Origin: Clostridium hydrogenum
Lineage (GTDB): Bacteria; Bacillota; Clostridia; Clostridiales; Clostridiaceae
NCBI RefSeq assembly: GCF_021432385.1
Contig: NZ_JAEACT010000002.1
Span: forward strand, 2,531,501-2,595,500
Reading direction: 5' to 3'
DNA: 64,000 bases
The notes under the pieces are model-generated. The model was given only the letters and a program-made list of their open reading frames with translations, did no database searches and was not told where the DNA came from. A program made the position numbers and the translations under genes. This document shows positions 56,783-64,000 of this stretch, one piece after another (the stretch's first letter is position 1; every line of letters begins with the position of its first letter).

Positions 56783-59700
56783 TTAATTTCCTGCAATAAG
56801 TTTTGCATCTGCCCAATCACCATGATCATAAGCATTTGAGTTATCCGACGAAATTCCTACAACAAGCTTAAGTTCACTGGCACCAACAACATTTATAGTA
56901 GCAGTTTGACAAATTGTGCTGTTGTCAACTCCTTCAAGCTTATAAACTACCTTGCCATCTAATAATACTTCAAAATCTATTTTGCTGTTATTGGCTTTCA
57001 CTTCTTGATCTCTTCCAGCTGTAAATGTAAATTCTTTAAAGCCTTTTCCTGCAATATCATATACAATTTCTGAAGGTGAATTTACTCCTATACCCTTGTC
57101 AAAAGTTTTAATGCCATCAGTTGTATTTAATGTTATTTTGTTACCATCTAAAGATTTATCTCTTTGAATTGTTCCCCATCCAGTAGTTGCACTTACCCAA
57201 TCCATATCGCTTAAGTACGTATCTACTGCAGCTGCCGCCAATTTAAAGTTAACCACATAAGTCTTTTTAGTAACTCCATCCTGTGCAGTAACTGTAATTT
57301 GAGTTTGTCCTTGCAAAGTTTTCGCCTGAGTTATTTCCAGTGATGCATTACAATCCGTTGCAACTGCTGTAATTTGAGGTACATTTTTAGTTCCAAAAGG
57401 AAGTTCTTTAGTATATGAAGTATCATTAGCATTAAAACCATCTAAATTAACTCCATCTATTGAAATACTCTCCAACGTTGCATCACTACTTGCTGCCATT
57501 GAAGTCTTAGCTGGAACTATAACATCTATAGGCAATGTATCTGCTGTAGTACCATCTTTTAATTTTTTTATTGTTAATACTACTGAAACTTTAGTATCTA
57601 CTTCTTTTGGTTTTATTTTTCCATTTAATCCAATAACCCCACTTGGAGCTGCTGATTTGATACTTACAATATATCCTTCTTGAACTGTTGGCAGAGTCAA
57701 GCTTTCTGCATCCTTTGCAGGCGCAATTATTGAGGTTATTCCCTTTGCAATTTTGTCTGCATCAATATCCTTTGGTACTACTGGTTTTGGAAGTTCTTCT
57801 GTTGGCGCCGCAATTTGTATTTTGTCTATATTGGGTGCAAAGCCTGTTGATGAATTTGAAAATTTAATAGTATTGTTTCCTGCATTAAGTTTTATTTCTG
57901 TTACACAAGTTCCAAATTTATCCCAACCCAAAGTGTTTCTAAAGTAAACCTTTTCTATACTTGAATTATTTGTACTTATGTCTGCATACCTGTCAACTAT
58001 ATTAGAATTATAGTTGCTCGCTCCAGCCCCTAATTCAGCATTGGCATAAGTTACTACCATTTTATATATTCCTGCCTTAGAAACTTTAACATTATTAAAT
58101 TGCAAATAATTATCGGCTCCATTTCCAATACTCGTTACGTCCTTACCTCCTGATGCATTATTTACTTCTTCAACCTTAGCTGTTCCGCCTAAAGTATTAT
58201 TAGAATCTTCAGCTTCATAGCTTGTAACCGAATTATTATCAGCAGTTGATAAATCCATATAATCTATATTTATTGAATTATCTTTGTCCTTTCCATCGTT
58301 CTTATACTCGATTGTATTTATTCCCGCACTAAGAAATACTTTACTATTTGCAGTATTCCATGTGTCCCAATTATAAGTGCTGTTACAAGTTACATTAGTT
58401 GAGTCAACCCCATTAATAACCATTTTTACTTTTCTATCATCAGCTGCATTCTTTTTATCTCCAGCAGAATACCTTAATGCAGCATCGTAATAGCCATCTT
58501 GATTTACATATACAACGAATTTAGTATCTGCAGCCTTTTTATTATTTTCTTTTACATATCCTGTACCAGAATAATTAACATATTTGCTGCTAATTTTAGC
58601 CGATCCAGAAAGTGCTGCATACTCAGCTTCATATCGATTACTATTTCCACTATCGTTAACAAGAAGTTTATTAGGCGTTATAATCATCTGATATGCTGAG
58701 GTTTTAACCATACTACTAACAGGAACAGTTATCTGACCATTAATTACTGGATAATTACCTTCTTGTTTCAGTACTGGCCCACTAGAAGCATTTTTACCAG
58801 TAGAAGCTATTTCCCATATAGTGGCATGCACAAGTTTTCCAAACTCTTTTTTACTATCAAATCCTTTAACTTTAATATTGTTATTTCCATCAGAACCACC
58901 AAAAATCATCCTAGCTTGTTTTTTCTTTGAGTCCAAAGCAGCTACCCCTTGAAATCCATTAGTATTCCAATCTGGTGGAGTTACTTCTACTGTATTTCCA
59001 GTCATTTCTCCATAACATTTATATAACCACCATGCTCCAGTTGGCTTATTACTTGAACCAGCTGCTACTAAATCACATAATCCTCCAGCTGTAGTCCAAT
59101 AAGCTAAGCAAGCATCAACTTTGCTTTTTTCAAATTTTGAAATGTATTGTACCAATTGCCCTGGCACAGGTATATCTGTATTTATTCTTCCATATTCATT
59201 TATACATATAGGTCGCGCCGATAAGCCTAGTCCTTTTTCGATATTCCTAAAATCATTATACTGATTATCCCAGCTTGTAAAAAAATTGTCATCCAATTCA
59301 TGCCAGGTAATTATATCTGGTAAACATTTATTTTCTTTACAAAATGTCATAAATTCTTTGTAAAATTGTGAATTGTAGTATGAAAGACTTGGTCCTGCTA
59401 TTTTACCAGTCTTATCAAGTGAACGAATTTTATCATATATCTTTTTCCAATCTCTAAACAGCTCTTGTTCTGGTGCTCCTGTAGTTCCATACCAAATCCA
59501 ATTTGGTTCATTAATTGGATTGTACACAAAAATTTCTCTGTTTTTATTTGAAACAACTGATTTTACAACGGTTTCAACTTTCGCAAGATAATCATCAATA
59601 CCTAATTTTTGATATGGCCATTCTTTATAGATATCTTGAATATTAATAAGTATCTGCTTTCCACCGTCATTCTTGAAATTTCCTGCAACTTCCATTGCAT

Positions 59701-59974
59701 CTCCATTTGGATGCTGTAATCCATTTGGTGGTTTCTGTCCAGCAACTTGAGGCTTTAGTGATGAAATCATGTTATCTGATGGTATTCCTGCATTTCCTAA
59801 ACCATACAGCCATCCTGTTGCACCATATTTTAGCTTACCTGTACTCTTTGATATATCAACTGTCATGTTTAAAGTACTTGCTGAAACAGGAATACTTGGA
59901 ATTAAGCTTACAATCATCGCTGTACTTAAAAAAGAAGCAACTATTTTTCTTAGTTTAACCAATTTAACAACCAC
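56783..59974 (-). CDS. Secreted multidomain glycoside hydrolase with CBMs and NPCBM
   Basis: 1063 residues. Signal peptide to ~33. Residues 38-380 form a clan-A (beta/alpha)8 glycosidase: YNPINEPNW gives acid/base Glu 156 and CINEYGR nucleophile Glu 260, most like GH39-type enzymes. Then two CBM6/35-type modules (about 447-575 and 588-725, each starting YEAE), an Ig-like linker (about 740-815), a cadherin-like domain (about 825-912) and a C-terminal NPCBM domain (about 918-1063), which binds galactose-type sugars in relatives. It should release oligosaccharides outside for the ABC system. Start uncertain: GTG 59974 is very close to AAAGGAAA, TTG 59962 is better spaced. Confidence 0.83.
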   Translation of the reverse strand: MVVKLVKLRKIVASFLSTAMIVSLIPSIPVSASTLNMTVDISKSTGKLKYGATGWLYGLGNAGIPSDNMISSLKPQVAGQKPPNGLQHPNGDAMEVAGNFKNDGGKQILINIQDIYKEWPYQKLGIDDYLAKVETVVKSVVSNKNREIFVYNPINEPNWIWYGTTGAPEQELFRDWKKIYDKIRSLDKTGKIAGPSLSYYNSQFYKEFMTFCKENKCLPDIITWHELDDNFFTSWDNQYNDFRNIEKGLGLSARPICINEYGRINTDIPVPGQLVQYISKFEKSKVDACLAYWTTAGGLCDLVAAGSSNKPTGAWWLYKCYGEMTGNTVEVTPPDWNTNGFQGVAALDSKKKQARMIFGGSDGNNNIKVKGFDSKKEFGKLVHATIWEIASTGKNASSGPVLKQEGNYPVINGQITVPVSSMVKTSAYQMIITPNKLLVNDSGNSNRYEAEYAALSGSAKISSKYVNYSGTGYVKENNKKAADTKFVVYVNQDGYYDAALRYSAGDKKNAADDRKVKMVINGVDSTNVTCNSTYNWDTWNTANSKVFLSAGINTIEYKNDGKDKDNSINIDYMDLSTADNNSVTSYEAEDSNNTLGGTAKVEEVNNASGGKDVTSIGNGADNYLQFNNVKVSKAGIYKMVVTYANAELGAGASNYNSNIVDRYADISTNNSSIEKVYFRNTLGWDKFGTCVTEIKLNAGNNTIKFSNSSTGFAPNIDKIQIAAPTEELPKPVVPKDIDADKIAKGITSIIAPAKDAESLTLPTVQEGYIVSIKSAAPSGVIGLNGKIKPKEVDTKVSVVLTIKKLKDGTTADTLPIDVIVPAKTSMAASSDATLESISIDGVNLDGFNANDTSYTKELPFGTKNVPQITAVATDCNASLEITQAKTLQGQTQITVTAQDGVTKKTYVVNFKLAAAAVDTYLSDMDWVSATTGWGTIQRDKSLDGNKITLNTTDGIKTFDKGIGVNSPSEIVYDIAGKGFKEFTFTAGRDQEVKANNSKIDFEVLLDGKVVYKLEGVDNSTICQTATINVVGASELKLVVGISSDNSNAYDHGDWADAKLIAGN

Positions 59975-60064
59975 TTTCCTTTCAAATAAATATATTTAAT
60001 TCCTCTAAATACTTTATCCATGTGTTTATCAACTTTTGGCAAATTAAACTTATGTTAATCAATG

Positions 60065-60078
60065 CGTTTTCGAAAACG
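60065..60078. promoter_or_regulatory. LacI/CcpA-type operator palindrome
   Basis: CGTTTTCGAAAACG is a perfect 14-bp palindrome 91 bases before the glycosidase. It resembles cre-like and LacI-family sites but does not match the cre consensus fully. Confidence 0.55.
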
Positions 60079-60194
60079 TTATCAATTCATAAGTTAATAT
60101 TAAGCTATTTTAACTTACTTTAAAATGGAGCCATGTTTTATATTTATAGAATAATGTGAGATTTCATTTTCTTAATATGGAAGTGTGGAATAAA

Positions 60195-60510
60195 TATTGT
60201 GAACAAAGGTGTAGTGCAAAATCAAAGAACCTTTGGCAGGTGTAGAAAAATGATGTTAGTAAATAGCGGTTCAAAATCCTAAATAAAATTAATAAAACTA
60301 AGCGGCAAATTTTTTAAAGCTTAAGAGCTTTCGATAACTCGCAAAAATACGCTCAGACAATCTAAAGCTCTAAATCTTTAAAAAATTTCCCACTAAGTTT
60401 TATACAATTTTATTTTAGAAATTTTTTCACCGCCATTCCCTAACATCATTTTTTTCCTACACCTGCCAAAGGTTCTTTAATTAATCCACTATATCCTTGT
60501 TTCACAATAT
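60195..60510. repeat. Family 3 giant palindrome, copy 3c
   Basis: About 316 bp, same stems as 3a and 3b, core ATAACTCGCAAAAATACGCT, same orientation. Confidence 0.88.
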
Positions 60511-60526
60511 ATAAATGTTTTCTAAT

Positions 60527-60588
60527 TTAAAAGGCTATGTCTTAAATAAGTGTTGATTTTCACACTAATTTAAAACATAGCCTTTTAA
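60527..60588. repeat. Hairpin with GGCTATGT arms
   Basis: TTAAAAGGCTATGTCTTAAAT faces its inverse around ~20 bases. Its arms match the inverted repeats beside the nitroreductase gene. Perhaps a minimal mobile hairpin; it could also terminate transcription. Confidence 0.6.
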
Positions 60589-60702
60589 AACAGTAATTAT
60601 AACAGTTTAAAAACTATTTTTTTGCACTACACCAAAATTCTATAGGCATGGTGATATTTTTAATTAATTCATTTTTTTGAAATGGAGCATTAGCGATTAG
60701 TA

Positions 60703-60751
60703 TGCTTGGGTTCAAGAATCTTAATGGGCATAGCCCAAACCCACCGTAGGG
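60703..60751. repeat. argS downstream sequence, copy 1
   Basis: Nearly identical to 62971-63019 after the second argS. Contains the GGGCATAGCCC hairpin. A third, shorter copy lies at 62889-62917. Confidence 0.85.
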
Positions 60752-62506
60752 TTACATTCTTTCACAAGTTTCTAGGCCTAGTAGGTCGAGGCTTGTTGTT
60801 AGAACTTTTTGTGTTAGGTTTAGTAGATTTATCCAGGAAGCTTGTTTTTGTAAGTCTTCTTCTGTAACTATTTTGTTATTTGCATAAAATTTATTGAAGG
60901 CGTTGGATAAATCGTATATATATTCACATATTTTGTTTGGTAATTTGTTGTTATAGCTAAGCTCAACCATTTCACTGAATTTTACAAGTTGGAGCATAAG
61001 TTTTCTTTCTGTATCACTATATGGGCTTAATATTTTATCATCATCAGCTTTTGCTACTTTTGCTAGTATGGATTTTATTCTTACTACTGTATATAGTATA
61101 TATGGTCCTGTGCTACCTTCAAAGGAAGTAAATCTATCTATATCAAACACATAGTCTTTTGTAGGTTGATTTGATAGATCTGCATACTTAAGTGCTGCAA
61201 GTCCAACCTTTCTGCAAACTTCTTCTACATCATTTTCATCAATAGTTTTGTTTTCATCTAGCTTAGTTTTTACTACTGATTTAATTATTGATATTAAATT
61301 TTCAAGTCTCATAACTCCGCCTTCTCTTGTTTTAAAAGGCTTACCATCTTTACCATTCATAGTCCCAAAGCCTACAAATTGTAATTTTAAATCTTCTCCG
61401 GCAATTTTAGTCATTTTAGCTGCTCTAAATAATTGCTCAAAATACATGCTTTGTCTTTTGTCCGCTAAATATATTATTTCATCTGGTGAATAATCTTGAA
61501 TCCTCTGAACTATAGTTGCAAGGTCTGTAGTTCCATATAAAGATGCTCCATCCGATTTTAAAACTAAAAATGGAGGAACAGGTGATTTATCATCTTCCCT
61601 TGCAACATCTACTACTAATGCACCTTGACTAGTGTGTGCGTAGTTGTTCTTTTTAAGGTAATCTACCATATTAGGGATATATTTATTAGCATCACTTTCA
61701 CCCTTCCAAAGTTCAAAGTTTACATTTAATTCGCCATAATTCTTTTTTAAATCAGTTACAGAAATATTTAAAATATGCTTCCATAATGCCATATATCCTT
61801 GTCTACCATTTTGAAGTTCAACTGTTGCTTCTTTAGCTTCCTCCATAGCTTTTTCATCAGACTTTGCTAGTTTACTTGCGTATGGGTATATCTCTTCAAG
61901 TTCATCTATTGTAATTGGAGATTCTTTTGGATATTCCCCCTTAAAATTTGGATCAAAATATGTGAGTCCTGGCTCGCGCCTTTTTAATTCAGAAATTACC
62001 ATTCCCATCTGTAAGCCCCAATCCCCTAAATGAACGTCTCCAATTACTTCATTTCCTAAAAACTTAGCAATTCTTTTAATACTTTCTCCTATTATAGCTG
62101 GACGAAGATGACCTACATGAAGTGGCTTTGCTACATTAGCACCACCATAATCAACAACTATTTTCTTTGGATTCGCATTTTCAACACAACCGCATTTTTT
62201 ATCGTTATACATATAGTTGATGTATTTATTTAAAAAGCCATTTTCTACATTGATATTTATAAAACCTGATCCTTCTATAGTCAATTTTTCAAAGACCTCG
62301 TTAGAATTTAAAGCTTCTACAACTTCAGTTGCTATAGCTCTAGGAGCTTTTTTATATTTTTTTGCCGCTGCAAGCGCTCCATTACATTGGAATTCACAAA
62401 GATCTGGACGATTAGATACAATTGCCTTTCCATACTCCTTGTCATATCCACACTGCTCAAATTTTTCAGATATGATATTACTTATTTCATTTATAAATGT
62501 TTTCAT
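60752..62506 (-). CDS. argS: Arginyl-tRNA synthetase, copy 1
   Basis: 584 residues, full length. N-terminal additional domain, then the class I signature HVGH near 129 in KPLHVGHLRPAIIG. ArgRS lacks a standard KMSKS; GTMNGKDGKPFKTREGG near 375 stands in its place. The C-terminal anticodon-binding DALR domain ends the protein. It charges tRNA-Arg. AGGTGG precedes the ATG. A T-box leader lies upstream. The last ~130 residues are identical to copy 2, while the middle differs at many sites. Confidence 0.96.
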   Translation of the reverse strand: MKTFINEISNIISEKFEQCGYDKEYGKAIVSNRPDLCEFQCNGALAAAKKYKKAPRAIATEVVEALNSNEVFEKLTIEGSGFININVENGFLNKYINYMYNDKKCGCVENANPKKIVVDYGGANVAKPLHVGHLRPAIIGESIKRIAKFLGNEVIGDVHLGDWGLQMGMVISELKRREPGLTYFDPNFKGEYPKESPITIDELEEIYPYASKLAKSDEKAMEEAKEATVELQNGRQGYMALWKHILNISVTDLKKNYGELNVNFELWKGESDANKYIPNMVDYLKKNNYAHTSQGALVVDVAREDDKSPVPPFLVLKSDGASLYGTTDLATIVQRIQDYSPDEIIYLADKRQSMYFEQLFRAAKMTKIAGEDLKLQFVGFGTMNGKDGKPFKTREGGVMRLENLISIIKSVVKTKLDENKTIDENDVEEVCRKVGLAALKYADLSNQPTKDYVFDIDRFTSFEGSTGPYILYTVVRIKSILAKVAKADDDKILSPYSDTERKLMLQLVKFSEMVELSYNNKLPNKICEYIYDLSNAFNKFYANNKIVTEEDLQKQASWINLLNLTQKVLTTSLDLLGLETCERM

Positions 62507-62523
62507 ATTTCCACCTTTCTAGA

Positions 62524-62618
62524 GATAAACCATTTGAAACTTCAAATTTATATGTACAAAAATTCTATCTTCTGAGCATTTTTGTGCATATAAATTTCGG
62601 TAGTTGAAACGGTTTATC
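62524..62618. repeat. Family 1 palindrome, copy J
   Basis: 95 bp, arms GATAAACC and GGTTTATC, standard orientation. It sits between the T-box terminator and the argS start, 17 bases before the ATG, so it is part of the argS mRNA leader. Confidence 0.9.
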
Positions 62619-62624
62619 ATACAA

Positions 62625-62865
62625 TAAAAAAACACCCATCTCTTTTTATAGAGACGGATGTTACATTCCGCGGTACCACTCAATTTAATTATAAAATTTA
62701 TTCATAATTCACTCAATGCTTTAACGCAGCTTACGGCTTATCCTTACAAACTTAAGTTGCTCAGACAGCTTCTCCGAGGCCCTTTTCTCAATTAATATTC
62801 TTTCAAGACTTCCACTCTACTCTTGATCGCTGATAGAAATTTTAATTGGTACTTTTCTCATCTTA
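62625..62865 (-). ncRNA. T-box riboswitch for argS copy 1
   Basis: On the minus strand GAGTGGTACCGCGGAAT (62665-62681) is the T-box sequence that pairs with uncharged tRNA's acceptor end. It is followed by the terminator ACATCCGTCTCT / AGAGATGGGTGT and seven T. Stem I lies upstream; I could not settle the specifier codon, so Arg specificity rests on the downstream gene. Confidence 0.93.
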
Positions 62866-62970
62866 GAATTTATTAAATTATATACTTGAATCTTAATGGG
62901 CATAGCCCAAGCCCCAGGACATTTATTTTGTTCTAAACGTAGTTTTCTGCTGTTGCCTTAGAAATTAATA

Positions 62971-63019
62971 GGCTCGGGTTCAAGAATCTTAATGGGCATA
63001 GCCCAAACCCACCGTAGGG
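62971..63019. repeat. argS downstream sequence, copy 2
   Basis: Copy of 60703-60751, directly after the second argS stop. Confidence 0.85.
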
Positions 63020-64000
63020 TTACATTCTTTCACAAGTTTCTAGGCCTAGTAGGTCGAGGCTTGTTGTTAGAACTTTTTGTGTTAGGTTTAGTAGGTTTAT
63101 CCAGGAAGCTTGTTTTTGTAAGTCTTCCTCTGTGACTATTTTGTTATTTGCATAAAATTTATTGAAGGCGTTGGATAAATCGTATATATATTCACATATT
63201 TTGTTTGGTAATTTGTTGTTATAGCTAAGCTCAACCATTTCACTGAATTTTACAAGTTGGAGCATAAGTTTTCTTTCTGTATCACTATATGGGCTTAATA
63301 TTTTATCATCATCAGCTTTTGCTACTTTTGCTAGTATGGATTTTATTCTTACTACTGTATATAGTATATATGGTCCTGTGCTACCTTCAAAAGAAGCAAA
63401 TCTATCTATATCAAATACATAATCTTTTGTAGGTTGATTTGATAAGTCTGCATATTTAAGTGCTGAAAGTCCTACTTTTCTGCAAACTTCTTCTACCTCA
63501 TCTTCCTTAATAGTTTTACTTTCATCCAATTTAGTTTTAACTGCTGATTTAATTATTGATATTAAATCTTGAAGTCTCATAACTCCGCCTTCTCTTGTTT
63601 TAAAAGGCTTACCATCTTTACCATTCATAGTTCCAAAACCTACAAATTGTAATTTTAAATCTTCCCCGGCAATTTTAGTCATTTTAGCTGCTCTAAATAA
63701 TTGCTCAAAATGCATACTTTGTCTTTTATCTGCCAAATATATTATTTCATCTGGTGAATAATCCTGCACTCTTTGTACTATAGTTGCTAAATCTGTAGTT
63801 CCATATAAGGCTGCTCCATCTGATTTTAAGACTAAAAATGGAGGAACAGGAGATTTATCATCTTCTCTTGCAACATCTACTACTAATGCACCCTGACTAG
63901 TGTGTGCGTAGTTGTTCTTTTTAAGGTAATCTACCATATCAGGTATATAGTTATTAGCATCACTTTCACCTTTCCAAAGCTCAAAGTTTACATTTAATTC
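63020..64000 (-). CDS. argS: Arginyl-tRNA synthetase, copy 2, 5' end beyond window
   Basis: The frame stays open to the window edge, so the N-terminal part with HVGH is outside. What is seen is the end of the catalytic core (GTMNGKDGKPFKTREGG) and the full DALR domain, with all expected motifs. Differences from copy 1 cluster between 63400 and 63960; below that the two genes are nearly identical. Both copies look functional. Its leader is not visible. Confidence 0.95.
   Translation of the reverse strand, partial: ELNVNFELWKGESDANNYIPDMVDYLKKNNYAHTSQGALVVDVAREDDKSPVPPFLVLKSDGAALYGTTDLATIVQRVQDYSPDEIIYLADKRQSMHFEQLFRAAKMTKIAGEDLKLQFVGFGTMNGKDGKPFKTREGGVMRLQDLISIIKSAVKTKLDESKTIKEDEVEEVCRKVGLSALKYADLSNQPTKDYVFDIDRFASFEGSTGPYILYTVVRIKSILAKVAKADDDKILSPYSDTERKLMLQLVKFSEMVELSYNNKLPNKICEYIYDLSNAFNKFYANNKIVTEEDLQKQASWINLLNLTQKVLTTSLDLLGLETCERM

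Noticed and set aside
59695-59999. Plus-strand frames opposite the glycosidase signal region
   Set aside because: Hydrophobic antisense of a signal peptide; no independent support.
43341-60510. CRISPR array
   Set aside because: The repeated sequences are dispersed palindromes hundreds to thousands of bases apart; no array of short repeats with unique spacers and no cas gene was seen.

Overview
The window is low-GC Firmicute DNA. The crt-bcd-etfB-etfA-hbd butyryl-CoA cluster with rex beside it, groESL under a CIRCE operator, a guanine riboswitch on guaB, an Arg T-box and dense AT-rich intergenic hairpins all point to a saccharolytic, butyrate- or solvent-forming Clostridium sensu stricto. The species is not determined from sequence alone.

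Layout. (1) 1-1931: the start of an etfB and a DEDDh exonuclease. (2) 1937-19708: accessory DNA that I read as a genomic island, or several islands in series, inserted at the 3' end of guaA. A decayed copy of the last ~45 bp of guaA lies at 1937-1980, the intact guaA end is at 19697-19708, and further core-like sites with repeated element ends lie at 7859 and 10489. Cargo: a TetR-controlled flavin/redox module (nitroreductase, MFS exporter, FMN-binding protein, cytochrome-b-like membrane protein), a GNAT enzyme, an AlbA_2 ATP-binding regulator with a Phd/YefM antitoxin, a decayed phage lysis cassette, a broken IS21-family element and an apparently intact PtuA/PtuB (Septu-like) defence pair next to guaA. 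No integrase gene is visible. (3) 19697-23088: guaB and guaA behind a guanine riboswitch. (4) 23431-31131: EAL-GGDEF protein, groEL/groES, membrane proteins, OGG1-type glycosylase. (5) 30283-36078: the BCS operon with a consensus Rex operator before crt, then rex. (6) 36390-50873: ABC-F ATPase, PepV, hydrolase, PHP phosphatase, a repeat protein, a secreted NlpC/P60-SH3 protein, GNAT, a MerR-methyltransferase fusion, MocR/LysE and AraC. (7) 50918-59974: a glycan-use locus with alpha-galactosidase, sugar ABC transporter and a 1063-residue multidomain secreted glycosidase. (8) 60752-64000: two tandem argS copies, the first with a T-box leader.

Three intergenic palindrome families thread the window. 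Family 1 (~96 bp) usually sits just upstream of a start codon and its terminal arms covary. Family 2 (~140-215 bp) is built from swappable hairpin modules bounded by 7-nt iterated ends. Family 3 (~200-320 bp) is a giant stem around a conserved asymmetric ~28-nt core. Their shape and placement are not explained by the annotated genes and, with the guaA island and its Ptu-like pair, are the most interesting material here.
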